From Lunularia cruciata (lineage: Eukaryota; Streptophyta; Marchantiopsida; Lunulariales; Lunulariaceae), in contig OX419762.1 in NCBI GenBank assembly GCA_948567375.1, forward strand, positions 24,630,608-24,694,607: DNA of 64,000 bases, in the 5' to 3' direction. Below are positions 10,155 through 18,948 of the stretch, one piece after another. The first letter of the stretch is position 1, and each line of letters begins with the position of its first letter. The position numbers and the translations under genes were made by a program. Below the pieces are notes generated by a model. It was not told the DNA's origin. It made no database searches and saw only the letters and a program-made list of their open reading frames with translations.

Positions 10155-12731
10155 CTAGTCCGATCCGATGTCTACTTCGTCATTGGCTTTCAAACCCAAA
10201 CCCAAAGTAAATTTATTTCCTACTACTCTGTCCTTGGGTTTCATATCTTCTACTTCTTCTACCAGATCCAACAATTCTCTTTCCTAATCTGAAATTGCAC
10301 TAGTGGGTAACCCTTCTAAACCTTCATCTCTTGACCCACTCTTCTCCAATGTCTCCAATGGTAACTCTGAAGACATCTGCACTCCTATATTATCTACTTT
10401 GGGTTTTGCTTTGACACCTTTCCAAAGTTTATCTATCTCTAATTTCACTAAGTCTAATCTAATTGCAATGTTGTCTTCTACCTCTAAGATCTTCCTATTT
10501 ATAAGAGTCTTGAGACTTATCAGCAGCGCATTCAAATTTGTATCTTTTGCCTATCTTTGCCTTGTCTCCTGCACCAACAATTTCAACTTGTGCAGCCTTG
10601 TTTCTTCAATTTGAACACTGGCCTCTGTACTCAACATCGCGTTCATCTTGAGGACAATCTCCTTCAACGGCTCCAATCGCATTTTCCTTTCTTGCTCTTG
10701 ATTTGTAAGCCAATCCTCTCTGTACATTGCCAACTCTGCTTCAAACTCGGCTTTCACCATTTCCTTCTCCTTCTCCTTCTCCTTCTGTACAACCTTCTCC
10801 TCCTGATTATGAAGTAACTCTTGTTATCTTTCTTCTTCCCTATATCATGCTGCTAACTCCTTTTGCCAAAGCTGCTTCTTCTCTTCTACACTCTCCATCA
10901 CCCTATCGAGCTCTTGTTCCTTTGCTGCTACTCTCGCCATAGCATGGATAAGTTCTACTCTTGAATTAGCAAACTGCTGCTTCAAGATCTCATATTCTGC
11001 TACTTGCTTTTCCCTTGCTATGTCACTGTTCTTAACAAGCTCTTCTCGATATCTCACTTCTCTCTTCACATCTTCAATTACCTGAGTCTTCACTACTGCC
11101 TCCGCTTGCAGTACTTCACCTTCCTCCTCACCCCGGGTTATGATTTTCTTCAACTCCAAGTTCTCTTCTTCTAATTGTGCTAAGCCTTGCAACACAGTCT
11201 TCACTTCTGGACAAGTTGACTGCATTTCCTTCTTCCTATGTTCTAACTTCACCAACAAAGGACACACAACCTCTCACAGGTACTCAACTCCATTGCTCGC
11301 TACTACCTCCTCTTGCGTAGCAACTTCCCTTTGCACTTCATGTTCATCCGATACTCACCTTCTTCTTTGCAGTCTTTGTACCGGCACTGATGCCTCGCTT
11401 CTTGAGCTTTTGTTCACTTCTTCTTTCACGTTACTAGGACCTACATCACACTTTGCCTTGCGTCTTGAGTGAACTCCCCTCTGAATTGTGATCTTCTTCT
11501 CTTCTACCTCGGGTATCTCATCCTCTAACTTTGTGTTGTCCTCGGTCTATGCCTGCACTTCTTCTTCCACCTTGGCAACAACTGGCACCGATGTCATTTG
11601 TCCTCCTTCATCATTGTCGCTACTTGTATCTCCGCTTTGTAGCTTTAGCTCGGGCTCCTCCTTGCATTACGAGTCTTTGCTCTTGCACTCGGCTTCACCT
11701 TCCAAGTCTTCATCTTCTGACTTGATCACCACTATGCCTCACCTTGGGTTTCCTCTTCTTGTCTTCCAAGGTTTTGTCTTGTCTTTGGCTTTGCCCTGCC
11801 AACATCACTTCTTCAATTTTGGAGTACTCACTACTATCTCCACATTCTTCCCCATCTTCTTGTAGTACTTGTCGGTGCTTCTGATTTGTAAGATGTACTG
11901 CTGCTCCTCTACATCGACTTGCCTTCTCAAATCGGGATGGAAATGCGACACCATCCGAGTTTGCTCCGCCGAGTTTAGCAAATTCAACCCGAAGTAGAAA
12001 TAGGCTGCAAATGGCACAATGTAATGTGGAGGTGATTTATCCCACAGATTCCACACCATTTGTTGCGTTCTCCCATGGAAACACCTTGCCCAATTGATTG
12101 GTTCTTGTGCAAACAATTTGTGAAAGAACACCGCTTGGTATTTCATCACATAGGTTGTTCTTTCCGGCTTTAGGATTGCCATTAGAGCACTCATAATTCC
12201 CCTCTTGACAGGATCTTTGTAACTCTCCACTTTGTATCTATTCTTTGTCCGCTTTGACGAGAATGCATCCCTCACTTCTTGGGTTTCCTTGGCTATCTCT
12301 CCCTTCCCCAAGAACATGGCACCCTGCTCCGTGCCTGCTTCCTTCCCGAGTACTAATTTCCAATCCGACTCTGTTCAGCAAGCCGGATTTCCCCTCTTCC
12401 CTTCTTCTTTGGGTCCATCAAGGCACTTGCTCTCGATGATCTCAGTCATGAAACCTGGAAAACTAACATTCCAGTTCCATGCCAAGAATGTAATCCAACG
12501 TTGGCTCAAGACTTTGATTCTTGCAATTACATCTAACCTCCAAATTGCATGATTCCTCACTGCAAATTTAGAGTTCTTCTTTCCTCCTCCCATCTCTCTT
12601 GCTTTCCCACTGTCTCTCGGTTTCACTCTTGCGACTTCTCCCTTACACACTAGCACATCTCCCACTCTATTTCCCTTCCCAGGATCACCTGCAGGACAAC
12701 TTCTCAACGGCAAAGGAAAATTGCTTGACAT
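10155..12731 (-). pseudogene. LTR-A-encoded ORF of about 857 codons (3' LTR copy); unknown function
   Basis: The frame lies in sense orientation wholly inside the LTR. The start is the ATG at 12731 (MSSNFPLPL), also present in the copies at 28273 and 62426. The end is the stop at 10155 after DVDIGSD-like residues (EVDIGSD here). Regions: basic and glycine-rich leader (about 1-60); compact hydrophobic domain (about 60-330) with ITFLAWNWNVSFPGFM, KVESYKDPVKRGIMSAL, QAVFFHKLFAQEP and PPHYIVPFAAYFYFGLNLL; acidic Ser/Glu linker (about 330-470); long heptad-rich coiled coil (about 470-760, for example KREVRYREELVKNSDIAREK); short acidic tail. Breaks include a Trp codon turned stop after GNPAC and frameshifts at about 11800-11300. 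I do not recognise the family. The N-terminal part loosely recalls plant transposon-associated helical domains, but that is a guess. No enzyme motif seen. Confidence 0.78.
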
Positions 12732-12738
12732 TGCTTTG

Positions 12739-12979
12739 TCGCAAGCTCGATTTTTATAGAGTTGCACTTTCTTTGTCTCTCTTCAATTTGAGTTTCTACC
12801 GAGAAATCACACCTCCTGCATGCACCTATCACTATCAATAGTACACTATCACTATCACTATCATCGCAAGCTCAATTTTTATAGAGTTGCACTTTCTTTG
12901 TCTCTCTTCAATTTGAGTTTCTACCAAGAAATCACACCTCCTGCATGCACCTATCACTGTCAATAGTACTTTGCACGGA
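12739..12979 (-). repeat. 125-bp tandem duplication in the 3' LTR
   Basis: The block starting TCGCAAGCTCGATTTTTATAG at 12739 recurs at 12864 with only a few differences; the units join through a short (CTATCA)n run. The duplication lies just upstream of the LTR ORF start in sense orientation and is absent from the partner LTR, so it arose after insertion. Confidence 0.9.
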
Positions 12980-13262
12980 TGAGCCGCCTGTTTTGAATGA
13001 TCTCTTCTTGAATTTCTTGCCCCAATGAAAGGTTGTTAGATAGACTTTGCCTCGCTCCCCCGATACGAAGACTCCTTACTTTGGGTTGTATACTGACAAG
13101 GCATTTATGAGTACTTTGCCTTATGACCCGAAGTCACTTCACTTCAGGTTTCATCCCAAAGACTCTTTTCTTCGCCTTCTTCGGCCATACATATGCAATC
13201 CGACTTCTCTATACACTTCTTCTTCTCTATTTTGAACAAAACAAAAATATGCGGGCACCACA

Positions 13263-13278
13263 TACCCCCTCCCTCAAA
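13263..13278 (-). other. Polypurine tract of element A
   Basis: The minus strand reads TTTGAGGGAGGGGGTA immediately before the 3' LTR terminus TGTGGTGCC. This purine run is the expected plus-strand primer site and fixes the 3' LTR boundary. Confidence 0.88.
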
Positions 13279-13361
13279 TGTGGGCGTCCCCGCGAACATA
13301 GACCTCGGTGGCTTAGAGACTTCCGAGTCTATGGTCCAATATCTCCGAACTCTCCACCCAT

Positions 13362-14470
13362 TTACTTGAGTGGCAAAAGGGTTACCTTCCATTTCCTTTG
13401 TGCTTGCACTTCTTTCGTGGTTTGCGTTGCATCATCTCTTTTCTCTTCTAACCACATCAGTTGATGAATCCAAAGATCTTGACTTTCTTCCTCCGACAAT
13501 TGTTCTTTGCAAAAAATCCAATATGTTGGTACTTCAAATTCAACTGGCAGTATGGGATGCAAGCCATATGTCAAGAAGTATGGAGTTTGTTTGGTTGTAA
13601 TCTTTTCTGTCGTTTGATATTCCTACAACATGGCTGGTAATTTTGTGTCCCAATCATAGGCATAATTGACAATCACCTTATTCAAAATTTTGCAAAGTAA
13701 CCCATTTGCTTTTTCCGTTAAGCCATTTGCTTTTGGGTTATAAGGAATCGTCTTCCGATGTTTAATCTGAAAGTACTTGGTTAACACCTCCATTATAGAG
13801 TTCAAAAAATGTGTTCCTCAGTCACTGACCAATTCCAGAGGACACCCATATCAGGAGATGATGTTTCAAAAGAAAAATTCCGCCACAGTTTCAGCATCAT
13901 CTCTACGAGTTGCTTTAGCTTCGACCATCTTGGTAGCATAGTCAGTGCAAACCAAAATGTATCGCTTTCTTGTGACTTGGGTCACTGGTTGAATTGGACC
14001 CACAAAATCAATCCTCCATTTCTCAAATGGGGCCAAAGGCAAAATTGGTCTCAAAAGGCCATTGAGAAGTAGTCATCGGCTTCCCCGTTCTTTGACAAGC
14101 ATCACATCTTCGAATATGAGCATGCACGTCCTTGTACATTGTAGGCCACCAATACCCTGCCAAAAGAATTTTCTTTATAGTCTTCTTCAGAGCATGTGGC
14201 CTCCTGATGCTTTGGAGTGTAAAGATTCAATCACTCCTCCTACTTCGTATGACTCCAAGCATCGCCGAAGTACTTCATCTTCACCCATTTTAAATAAAAT
14301 GCTGTGTTTAAGCTAGTACGGCCCCATTTTCTTGAGAAAGACGGTCCTCTGCTCCGGGTCCATCCCTTCAAGACAATGGAGAGTATGCAGATAGTGATAT
14401 TCCGCTGCATACCTCGTACTTCGCATTGCTGATAATTGATACAACTCTTCATCAGGGAACCGATTGTCAA
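13362..14470 (-). pseudogene. Integrase of element A (fragmented)
   Basis: Minus-strand pieces in order: 14470-14240 (N-terminal region; the following frame has the HH-CC-type end CDACQRT at about 14110); 14054-13866 with the catalytic-core start WRIDFVGP and CTDYATK; 13805-13623 with IPYNPKANGLTEKANGLL, the block holding the catalytic Glu; 13574-13362, the C-terminal part after the core. Four frames or stops separate these pieces, so no functional integrase can be made. Integrase inserts the cDNA into the genome. Its position downstream of RNase H confirms Ty3/gypsy order. No chromodomain was seen before the polypurine tract. Confidence 0.85.
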
Positions 14471-14480
14471 TTTCCCACTC

Positions 14481-14800
14481 CTAGTCTTGAGTTTCTAACT
14501 TGGACAGGAAGTCTGCATTCAAATGTAAAGCTCCCTTCTGTACTTGTACAATATATGTGAATTCTTGTAACAACAAGATCCATCTTGCAATTTGCCCGGA
14601 CAAATCTGCCTTCTTGACCAAATGTTGCAATGCGTAATGGTCAACATAGAAGACAAACTCGTATCCCAACAGATAGTGGTGAAATTTCTTGCAGGCATAC
14701 ACCATTCCGAGTGCTTCTCTTTCAGTTGTCAAATAGTTCTTTTCAAAAACTGAAAGTTGGCGGGTGGCATAATACACAGGGTAGTTCTTCTTCTTTTGTC
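14481..14800 (-). pseudogene. RNase H domain of element A
   Basis: The minus-strand frame has YYATRQLSVFEKNYLTTERE, the LGMVYACKKFHHYLLGYEF helix, FYVDHYALQHLV and RWILLLQEF, typical of the Ty3/gypsy RNase H. This domain removes the RNA template during cDNA synthesis. The first half, with the YVDTSSMAIKVVLSQ block, is in another frame at 15061-14729, so one frameshift separates the parts. It overlaps the RT piece upstream and is followed directly by integrase. Confidence 0.85.
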
Positions 14801-15027
14801 CTTTTGACTTAAGACAACTTTGATGGCCATGGACGAAGTGTCCACATATACATTAAAAGGGACATCCCAATTTGGGGCCCTCATAACTGGTGCTTCAACC
14901 AGCTTCTTTTCAACACCTGGAAAGCTTCTTCTTGATTTGCTTCCCACAGATAGTCCTCGGATTTCTTCAGAAGCTTTGTAAGTGGTGCAGCAAGCACTGC
15001 ATAATTTGACACAAAGCGTCTGTAGTA

Positions 15028-15741
15028 TCAGACATGTCCCAAGAAGGCTCTCAGCTCCCAAATGTTCTTTGGGGATTCCAAAGCTGCAATTATCTTAACC
15101 TTCTCGACGTCAACTTCAATACCTTGGCTTGACACCCAATGCCCCAGAAGAATTCCTTCCTTCATTGCGAAGAAGCATTTCTCTGGGTGTAATGACAAGC
15201 CAGCAAAATGACACCTTTCAAAAGTTTGGTGAAGGTAATCTAAATGTACATCTCTTTGCCCAAACACAAAAAAATCATCAATGAAAACTTCCACAAATTT
15301 GAGCAGGAAATCTTTGAAGATTGAATTCATCATCCACTGGAAAGTAGCGGGAGCATTACACAACCCAAAGGGCATTGGATTGTAAGAAAAAGTGCCCCAA
15401 TCGGTCGTGAATGTGGTTTTATCCTTGTCCTCTTCCCAAATGGATACTTGATTGTACCATGAAAATCCATCCAAAAAGCTATAACAAGGATGACCAGCTA
15501 CTTGATCTAAAATTGTATTGGTAAAGGGCAAGGGATGATGATCTTTCCTTATGACTGCGTTCAACTTCCGGAAGTCTTGGCACACTAAGATCTTCCCTGT
15601 TTTCTTCTTCGTGACAATGACAATGGGGGAAACCCATTCACTGCTTAAGACAAGGAAGATGATTCTGGCCCCTAAGTACTTGTCAATTTCATCTTTCACC
15701 AAAAGCAAGTACTTTGAGTCAAGCGGTATTGTCGTTGCCAA
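15028..15741 (-). CDS. Reverse transcriptase core of element A
   Basis: A 237-codon minus-strand open frame covers almost the full RT palm and fingers. It includes WVSPIVIVTKKKTGKI, the FRKLNAVIRKDHHPLP block, CYSFLDGFSWYNQV (first catalytic Asp), MPFGLCNAPATFQ, and FIDDFFVFGQR, the F-x-DD form of the catalytic box. It ends in LRAFLGHV, then continues out of frame into the RNase H. The enzyme copies element RNA to DNA. This is the longest intact piece of pol in element A, but it is cut from the upstream protease by one stop and a 5.7-kb insertion. Confidence 0.92.
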   Translation of the reverse strand: MATTIPLDSKYLLLVKDEIDKYLGARIIFLVLSSEWVSPIVIVTKKKTGKILVCQDFRKLNAVIRKDHHPLPFTNTILDQVAGHPCYSFLDGFSWYNQVSIWEEDKDKTTFTTDWGTFSYNPMPFGLCNAPATFQWMMNSIFKDFLLKFVEVFIDDFFVFGQRDVHLDYLHQTFERCHFAGLSLHPEKCFFAMKEGILLGHWVSSQGIEVDVEKVKIIAALESPKNIWELRAFLGHV

Positions 15742-15788
15742 ACCAAAACTGCACCTTCAACCAGATCAATCTGGTGTTCTCCAAATTC

Positions 15789-16265
15789 TCATGGTATACC
15801 CGGCATTTGATCAATAGTCCAAGCGAATACATCCTGGAATTCTATGAACATGGCAGTGTATCCTTCCAACTCCTCCGAAGTGATTGTCTTCAAAATTTTC
15901 AAAATTTTTCCTTCAATCAATAAAACATCTTGACAGTCATCAGGGTTGATGATGCCTTCAACATGGCTTACTAGGCTTAACCCAAGGCGAGCTGCCATCA
16001 AACCCCCTTCCTCCAAGTCAGGTTCACCCAAGGCAAGGTCATATGGATCTTCATCTCTGACATCCACCTCGTAGCATTCCAAATAGTTAACTTGGACTCC
16101 ATCTTTGGATTCGTCTGAGGACAAAGACGATGAGTCTTTGGATTCGTCCTCCTCTTCCGACGAACTTGTTTCCCCAAGGTGAGGAACTTTCGTCCAACTC
16201 ACAATCACCAACTTCTGATCTTTGGATAAAATGTCCTTGAATCTTAATGTCTGCTGATGCCAATC
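15789..16265 (-). pseudogene. Protease tail and protease-RT spacer of element A
   Basis: The frame starts right at the TSD of the inserted LTR-A (16266-16270). VDWHQQTLRF continues the protease, whose earlier part ends at 21947 on the other side of the insertion. An acidic Ser-rich spacer (SSSEEEDESKDSSSLSSDES) follows, then IEFQDVFAWTIDQMPGIP, the conserved F..VFAW block just upstream of RT in plant Ty3 elements. It breaks shortly before the RT frame at 15741. The abrupt start shows that the insertion occurred inside a coding exon of pol. Confidence 0.85.
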
Positions 16266-16674
16266 CACCATGTGACAACCCGACAAATATCACTTTGCGG
16301 TAATTGGGTAAGTAAATTTTGTTCCCATGGAGATACAAGTCAGAAATGTCCAAATACAAAGTCAAACAATAACAATTTAGTTCTTCTTGGTTGCGTCTTT
16401 AATCTCTCAAGTAGAAACCACACCCAGAAGAGAGAAACAAGCACTGACTCACAGTCTTGTCACAAATTCACACTCCTTAATCACAACTCCAACAAATCTT
16501 TCCAAACAATCTTGATTGTGATGATTTAGGCGCTCCCAAAAATGGCACTTCATTGCAAAACGACTTTGCTTGAGAATTGGGCAATATCCAACTTGAGCTT
16601 GGGTTTCTTGGACTTGCGAGACTTGATTTCCGAAAGTTTGAGAGATGAGATTTTCTCAAAACTTCAGATAGTTA

Positions 16675-17990
16675 TATCTCAGCACTTGCTCATCTAAACC
16701 TTGAAATTTAAGTCTTGTTTGAAGTGCCTTGCCAAGAGCTTTCCATGGACACCAAGATTGCACCATTTTGAGCTTTGTGGCAAAAGTTATGAGTACTTGA
16801 ATTTTCTGACAGAGGTTCAATAATTGAGAGTTCATTTCTTCATTATCAGGAGTCTAAATGGAGTGATTTCTGTAGCAATGGATGCGCCTTGAAGAGCTCT
16901 TTCGATTGATGTCAAGCATGCTGAAAACCCACATCTGTGCAAAGAGTTACAAGGATTTGAATTCTGTCATCTTTGGCAGATTTTAGGATTTAAATTATAA
17001 ATTCGAATGATTGTATCTCTGCCAATACTTAGACAAATGGAGTGATTGGAGTCTCATTAGAAGCGCTATGCTGAGAGCCTTTTTTCAAGGTAAAGCTTGT
17101 TCAGTTTGGAGCAGTACTCAGGGAGATCTGGATTTTTCAATCCTGAGGAAGTTTTGAGTAGTCCTTGTTATTGTGCAAGAATTGGGAAGGCTATTGCTCT
17201 GTGGTCACAAGTGCGAATCTAGTGAAAACTGCTGCATCAGAATTTGTGAGTTACAAGCTCTCTTTCAAGGCCAAGCTCAGAGCACATGGAGGTCTGAGCA
17301 AATAGTGGTGGTAATTCTCATTCTGTCACATTTCGTGCATCTTGTTGTTTGGAGTACCATTTTTGAAGTGCCAGTTCTCCTCACTTACAGATCCAATCCA
17401 GGTGATTCTTGTGTCATAAGAACCACAAGGTCATAGGATTTCTATAAGTCCATATTTGAAAGATTTGGATATCCAACGCAGATGATATGACCATTTGTTT
17501 CACTGTAGCACTTGCAACTACTTGGTGTTAAAATCTGCACATGTGAAGTAGGATTTCTCTATACTTATAGGTCCAAATCAAGTGGTTTTTGTAGCAATAG
17601 AATGAGAATTGTGCAAGGTTTCTATTGAGGTCTGATTTGTAGAAATTGAAAGTCAGATAAGGAAGTTGTGACAATTTGAAATCTGTGACTCTTTGTACAT
17701 CATAACATTGTGAAGTGCAAATTGAAACTATTGTATCTTTGTACTCAATGATCCAAATGAAGTGATCTTTGTGTCTTTCAAATCAGCTCCCTCAGACCTT
17801 TAGACTGAAAATTGATTGCTTAAGGTTAGGTCACAGATTAGAAGCTGTCGGTACCTCAAATTTTGCAGCCTTTGGTATTAGTGTGCACTGCAGATTTGAA
17901 AGATAGTATCTTTGCACTCACATATTCAAATGAGGTGATTCTTATCTCATTAGCATCATCTTCTCAAGGTCCTTACTTCAACACCATCCT
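16675..17990 (+). repeat. Array of about 180-bp degenerate monomers upstream of LINE ORF1
   Basis: A core like TATCTTTGCACTCA...CAAATGAAGTGATTCTT recurs with its GTGATT-equivalent at 16860, 17040, 17220, 17400, 17580, 17760 and 17933, a spacing of 180 bp five times and then 173. An eighth, weaker unit sits near 16700. Units are only moderately similar outside the core. The array ends about 100 bp before the ORF1 start, the place of a LINE promoter. Tandem monomer promoters are known in rodent L1; that these monomers are promoters is inference. Confidence 0.85.
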
Positions 17991-18087
17991 AGTAGTGCAT
18001 ACAATTGTAAAACAGTAGTGCTGCCTACTTGAAAATCCTAAAGTTTTGGTATTGGAAGAAAACTTCCAGATTGATTGTGAGTGATAA

Positions 18088-18939
18088 GTGATTGTCACAA
18101 TGGAGGAGTCCAAGATGGTGAAAGACATTGCTGATATAGCCATGAAGCAACAACAATTAGCTGAAATGTATAGGAAAGCAAATGATTTCCACAAGGACCT
18201 TAGAAGCTTCATGGCACCTATGTCCCAGTGCATCAGTACTCTCATGACTGATATGGAATTTGTAAAGGTTGAGATCAGTAATGTCAAAGAGTCTTTGAAC
18301 CTAGTAAACCAAGAGATTCAAGACCTCAAGAAGAGTTCTATCTCTCTGTTAACATCAACCAAGGAGATGGTTGATGCTACCAAGAAAGTTGCTTCCTTGG
18401 GAGCACAAGCCAATGATATTGCTACACAAGGCGGAGGGCTCCAACAGATTGTGGACACATTAGAAGTGAAGATGAAGTCTTATGCTGAAGCTACTAAGGT
18501 GGCTCAAATCTCTTGCTTGCAAGAGCATGAGGTTGAGAAGGAGAACCAATTGGTCAAAATGAAGAACTTGAGAATTCCAAGTTTGCCAGAGACTGAGAAG
18601 GAAGACACCAAGGCCATAGTGTGTGAGTTTATTGCTGATTCTTTGAGAGTCCATGATCCTCAAATTTTGCAAGCATATAGATTGGGACAACAAGGTGCAC
18701 AACCAAGAAACATTTTGGTGAGGTTTGGCTCAGAAACTCAAAGGAATGCAGTGATGGATAACAAGGCTATATTGAAGGGGCGGCGTATTTGGTTGGACCC
18801 TGATCTCACACCTCTCCAATGGCAAGCAAAGAAGGGAGAATTAGCAAAAGTGAAGGAGGCTCAACAAGCAAGTTTTGTTGCATTCTTGAGAGACAATAGA
18901 GCTAGGATCACCCAAAGGAAGTTGTCAACTACCACATAG
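18088..18939 (+). CDS. LINE ORF1 protein, coiled-coil plus RRM-like type
   Basis: An intact 283-codon frame from ATG to TAG. Residues about 5-150 are heptad-rich and predicted coiled coil (HKDLRSFMAPMSQCIST, VKESLNLVNQEIQDLKKS). Residues about 155-240 begin with the KNLRIPSLPE block and run through QAYRLGQQGAQPRNILVRFG, matching the RRM-like domain of animal-type L1 ORF1 proteins. Residues about 240-283 (DLTPLQWQAKKGELAKVKEA) match the C-terminal domain. There is no CCHC zinc knuckle, unlike the common angiosperm L1 ORF1. Such proteins bind and chaperone LINE RNA as trimers. Its UAG stop is followed in frame by ORF2. Confidence 0.88.
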   Translation: MIVTMEESKMVKDIADIAMKQQQLAEMYRKANDFHKDLRSFMAPMSQCISTLMTDMEFVKVEISNVKESLNLVNQEIQDLKKSSISLLTSTKEMVDATKKVASLGAQANDIATQGGGLQQIVDTLEVKMKSYAEATKVAQISCLQEHEVEKENQLVKMKNLRIPSLPETEKEDTKAIVCEFIADSLRVHDPQILQAYRLGQQGAQPRNILVRFGSETQRNAVMDNKAILKGRRIWLDPDLTPLQWQAKKGELAKVKEAQQASFVAFLRDNRARITQRKLSTTT

Positions 18940-18948
18940 CAATTCCAG
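18937..18948 (+). promoter_or_regulatory. Possible readthrough stop between LINE ORF1 and ORF2
   Basis: TAG CAA TTC CAG: the stop is followed by CAA TTC, one base from the CAR-YYA context of tobamovirus-type leaky UAG codons. ORF2 continues in the same frame, and its conserved endonuclease start (LFWNVHGL) begins only about 21 bases later. The first in-frame ATG of ORF2 is at 19330, inside the endonuclease. Readthrough or termination-reinitiation would be needed to make ORF2. Inference from sequence. Confidence 0.5.

Larger units (their letters stand above)
9360..13262 (-). repeat. 3' LTR of element A (LTR-A long form)
   Basis: 3903 bp. On the plus strand it runs from TGTTATAACCTGGCAAATATC (ancestrally TGTGACAACCCGG; substituted bases near the end) to GCGGGCACCACA. 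A polypurine tract abuts its inner end at 13263, which makes it the 3' LTR. It is 116 bp longer than its partner, largely because of a local 125-bp duplication at 12739-12979. Confidence 0.93.

Noticed and set aside
10303-11865. Several plus-strand frames rich in Leu, Ser and Pro across the LTR-A copies (also 25925-27407 and 51764-52926)
   Set aside because: They are antisense shadows of the minus-strand coiled-coil frame; their Leu/Ser composition follows from GAA/GAG/AAG codons on the other strand.
12906-13475. A host plant gene between the LTR ORF and the integrase of element A
   Set aside because: The sequence is LTR end, polypurine tract and integrase C-terminal region in the expected order.
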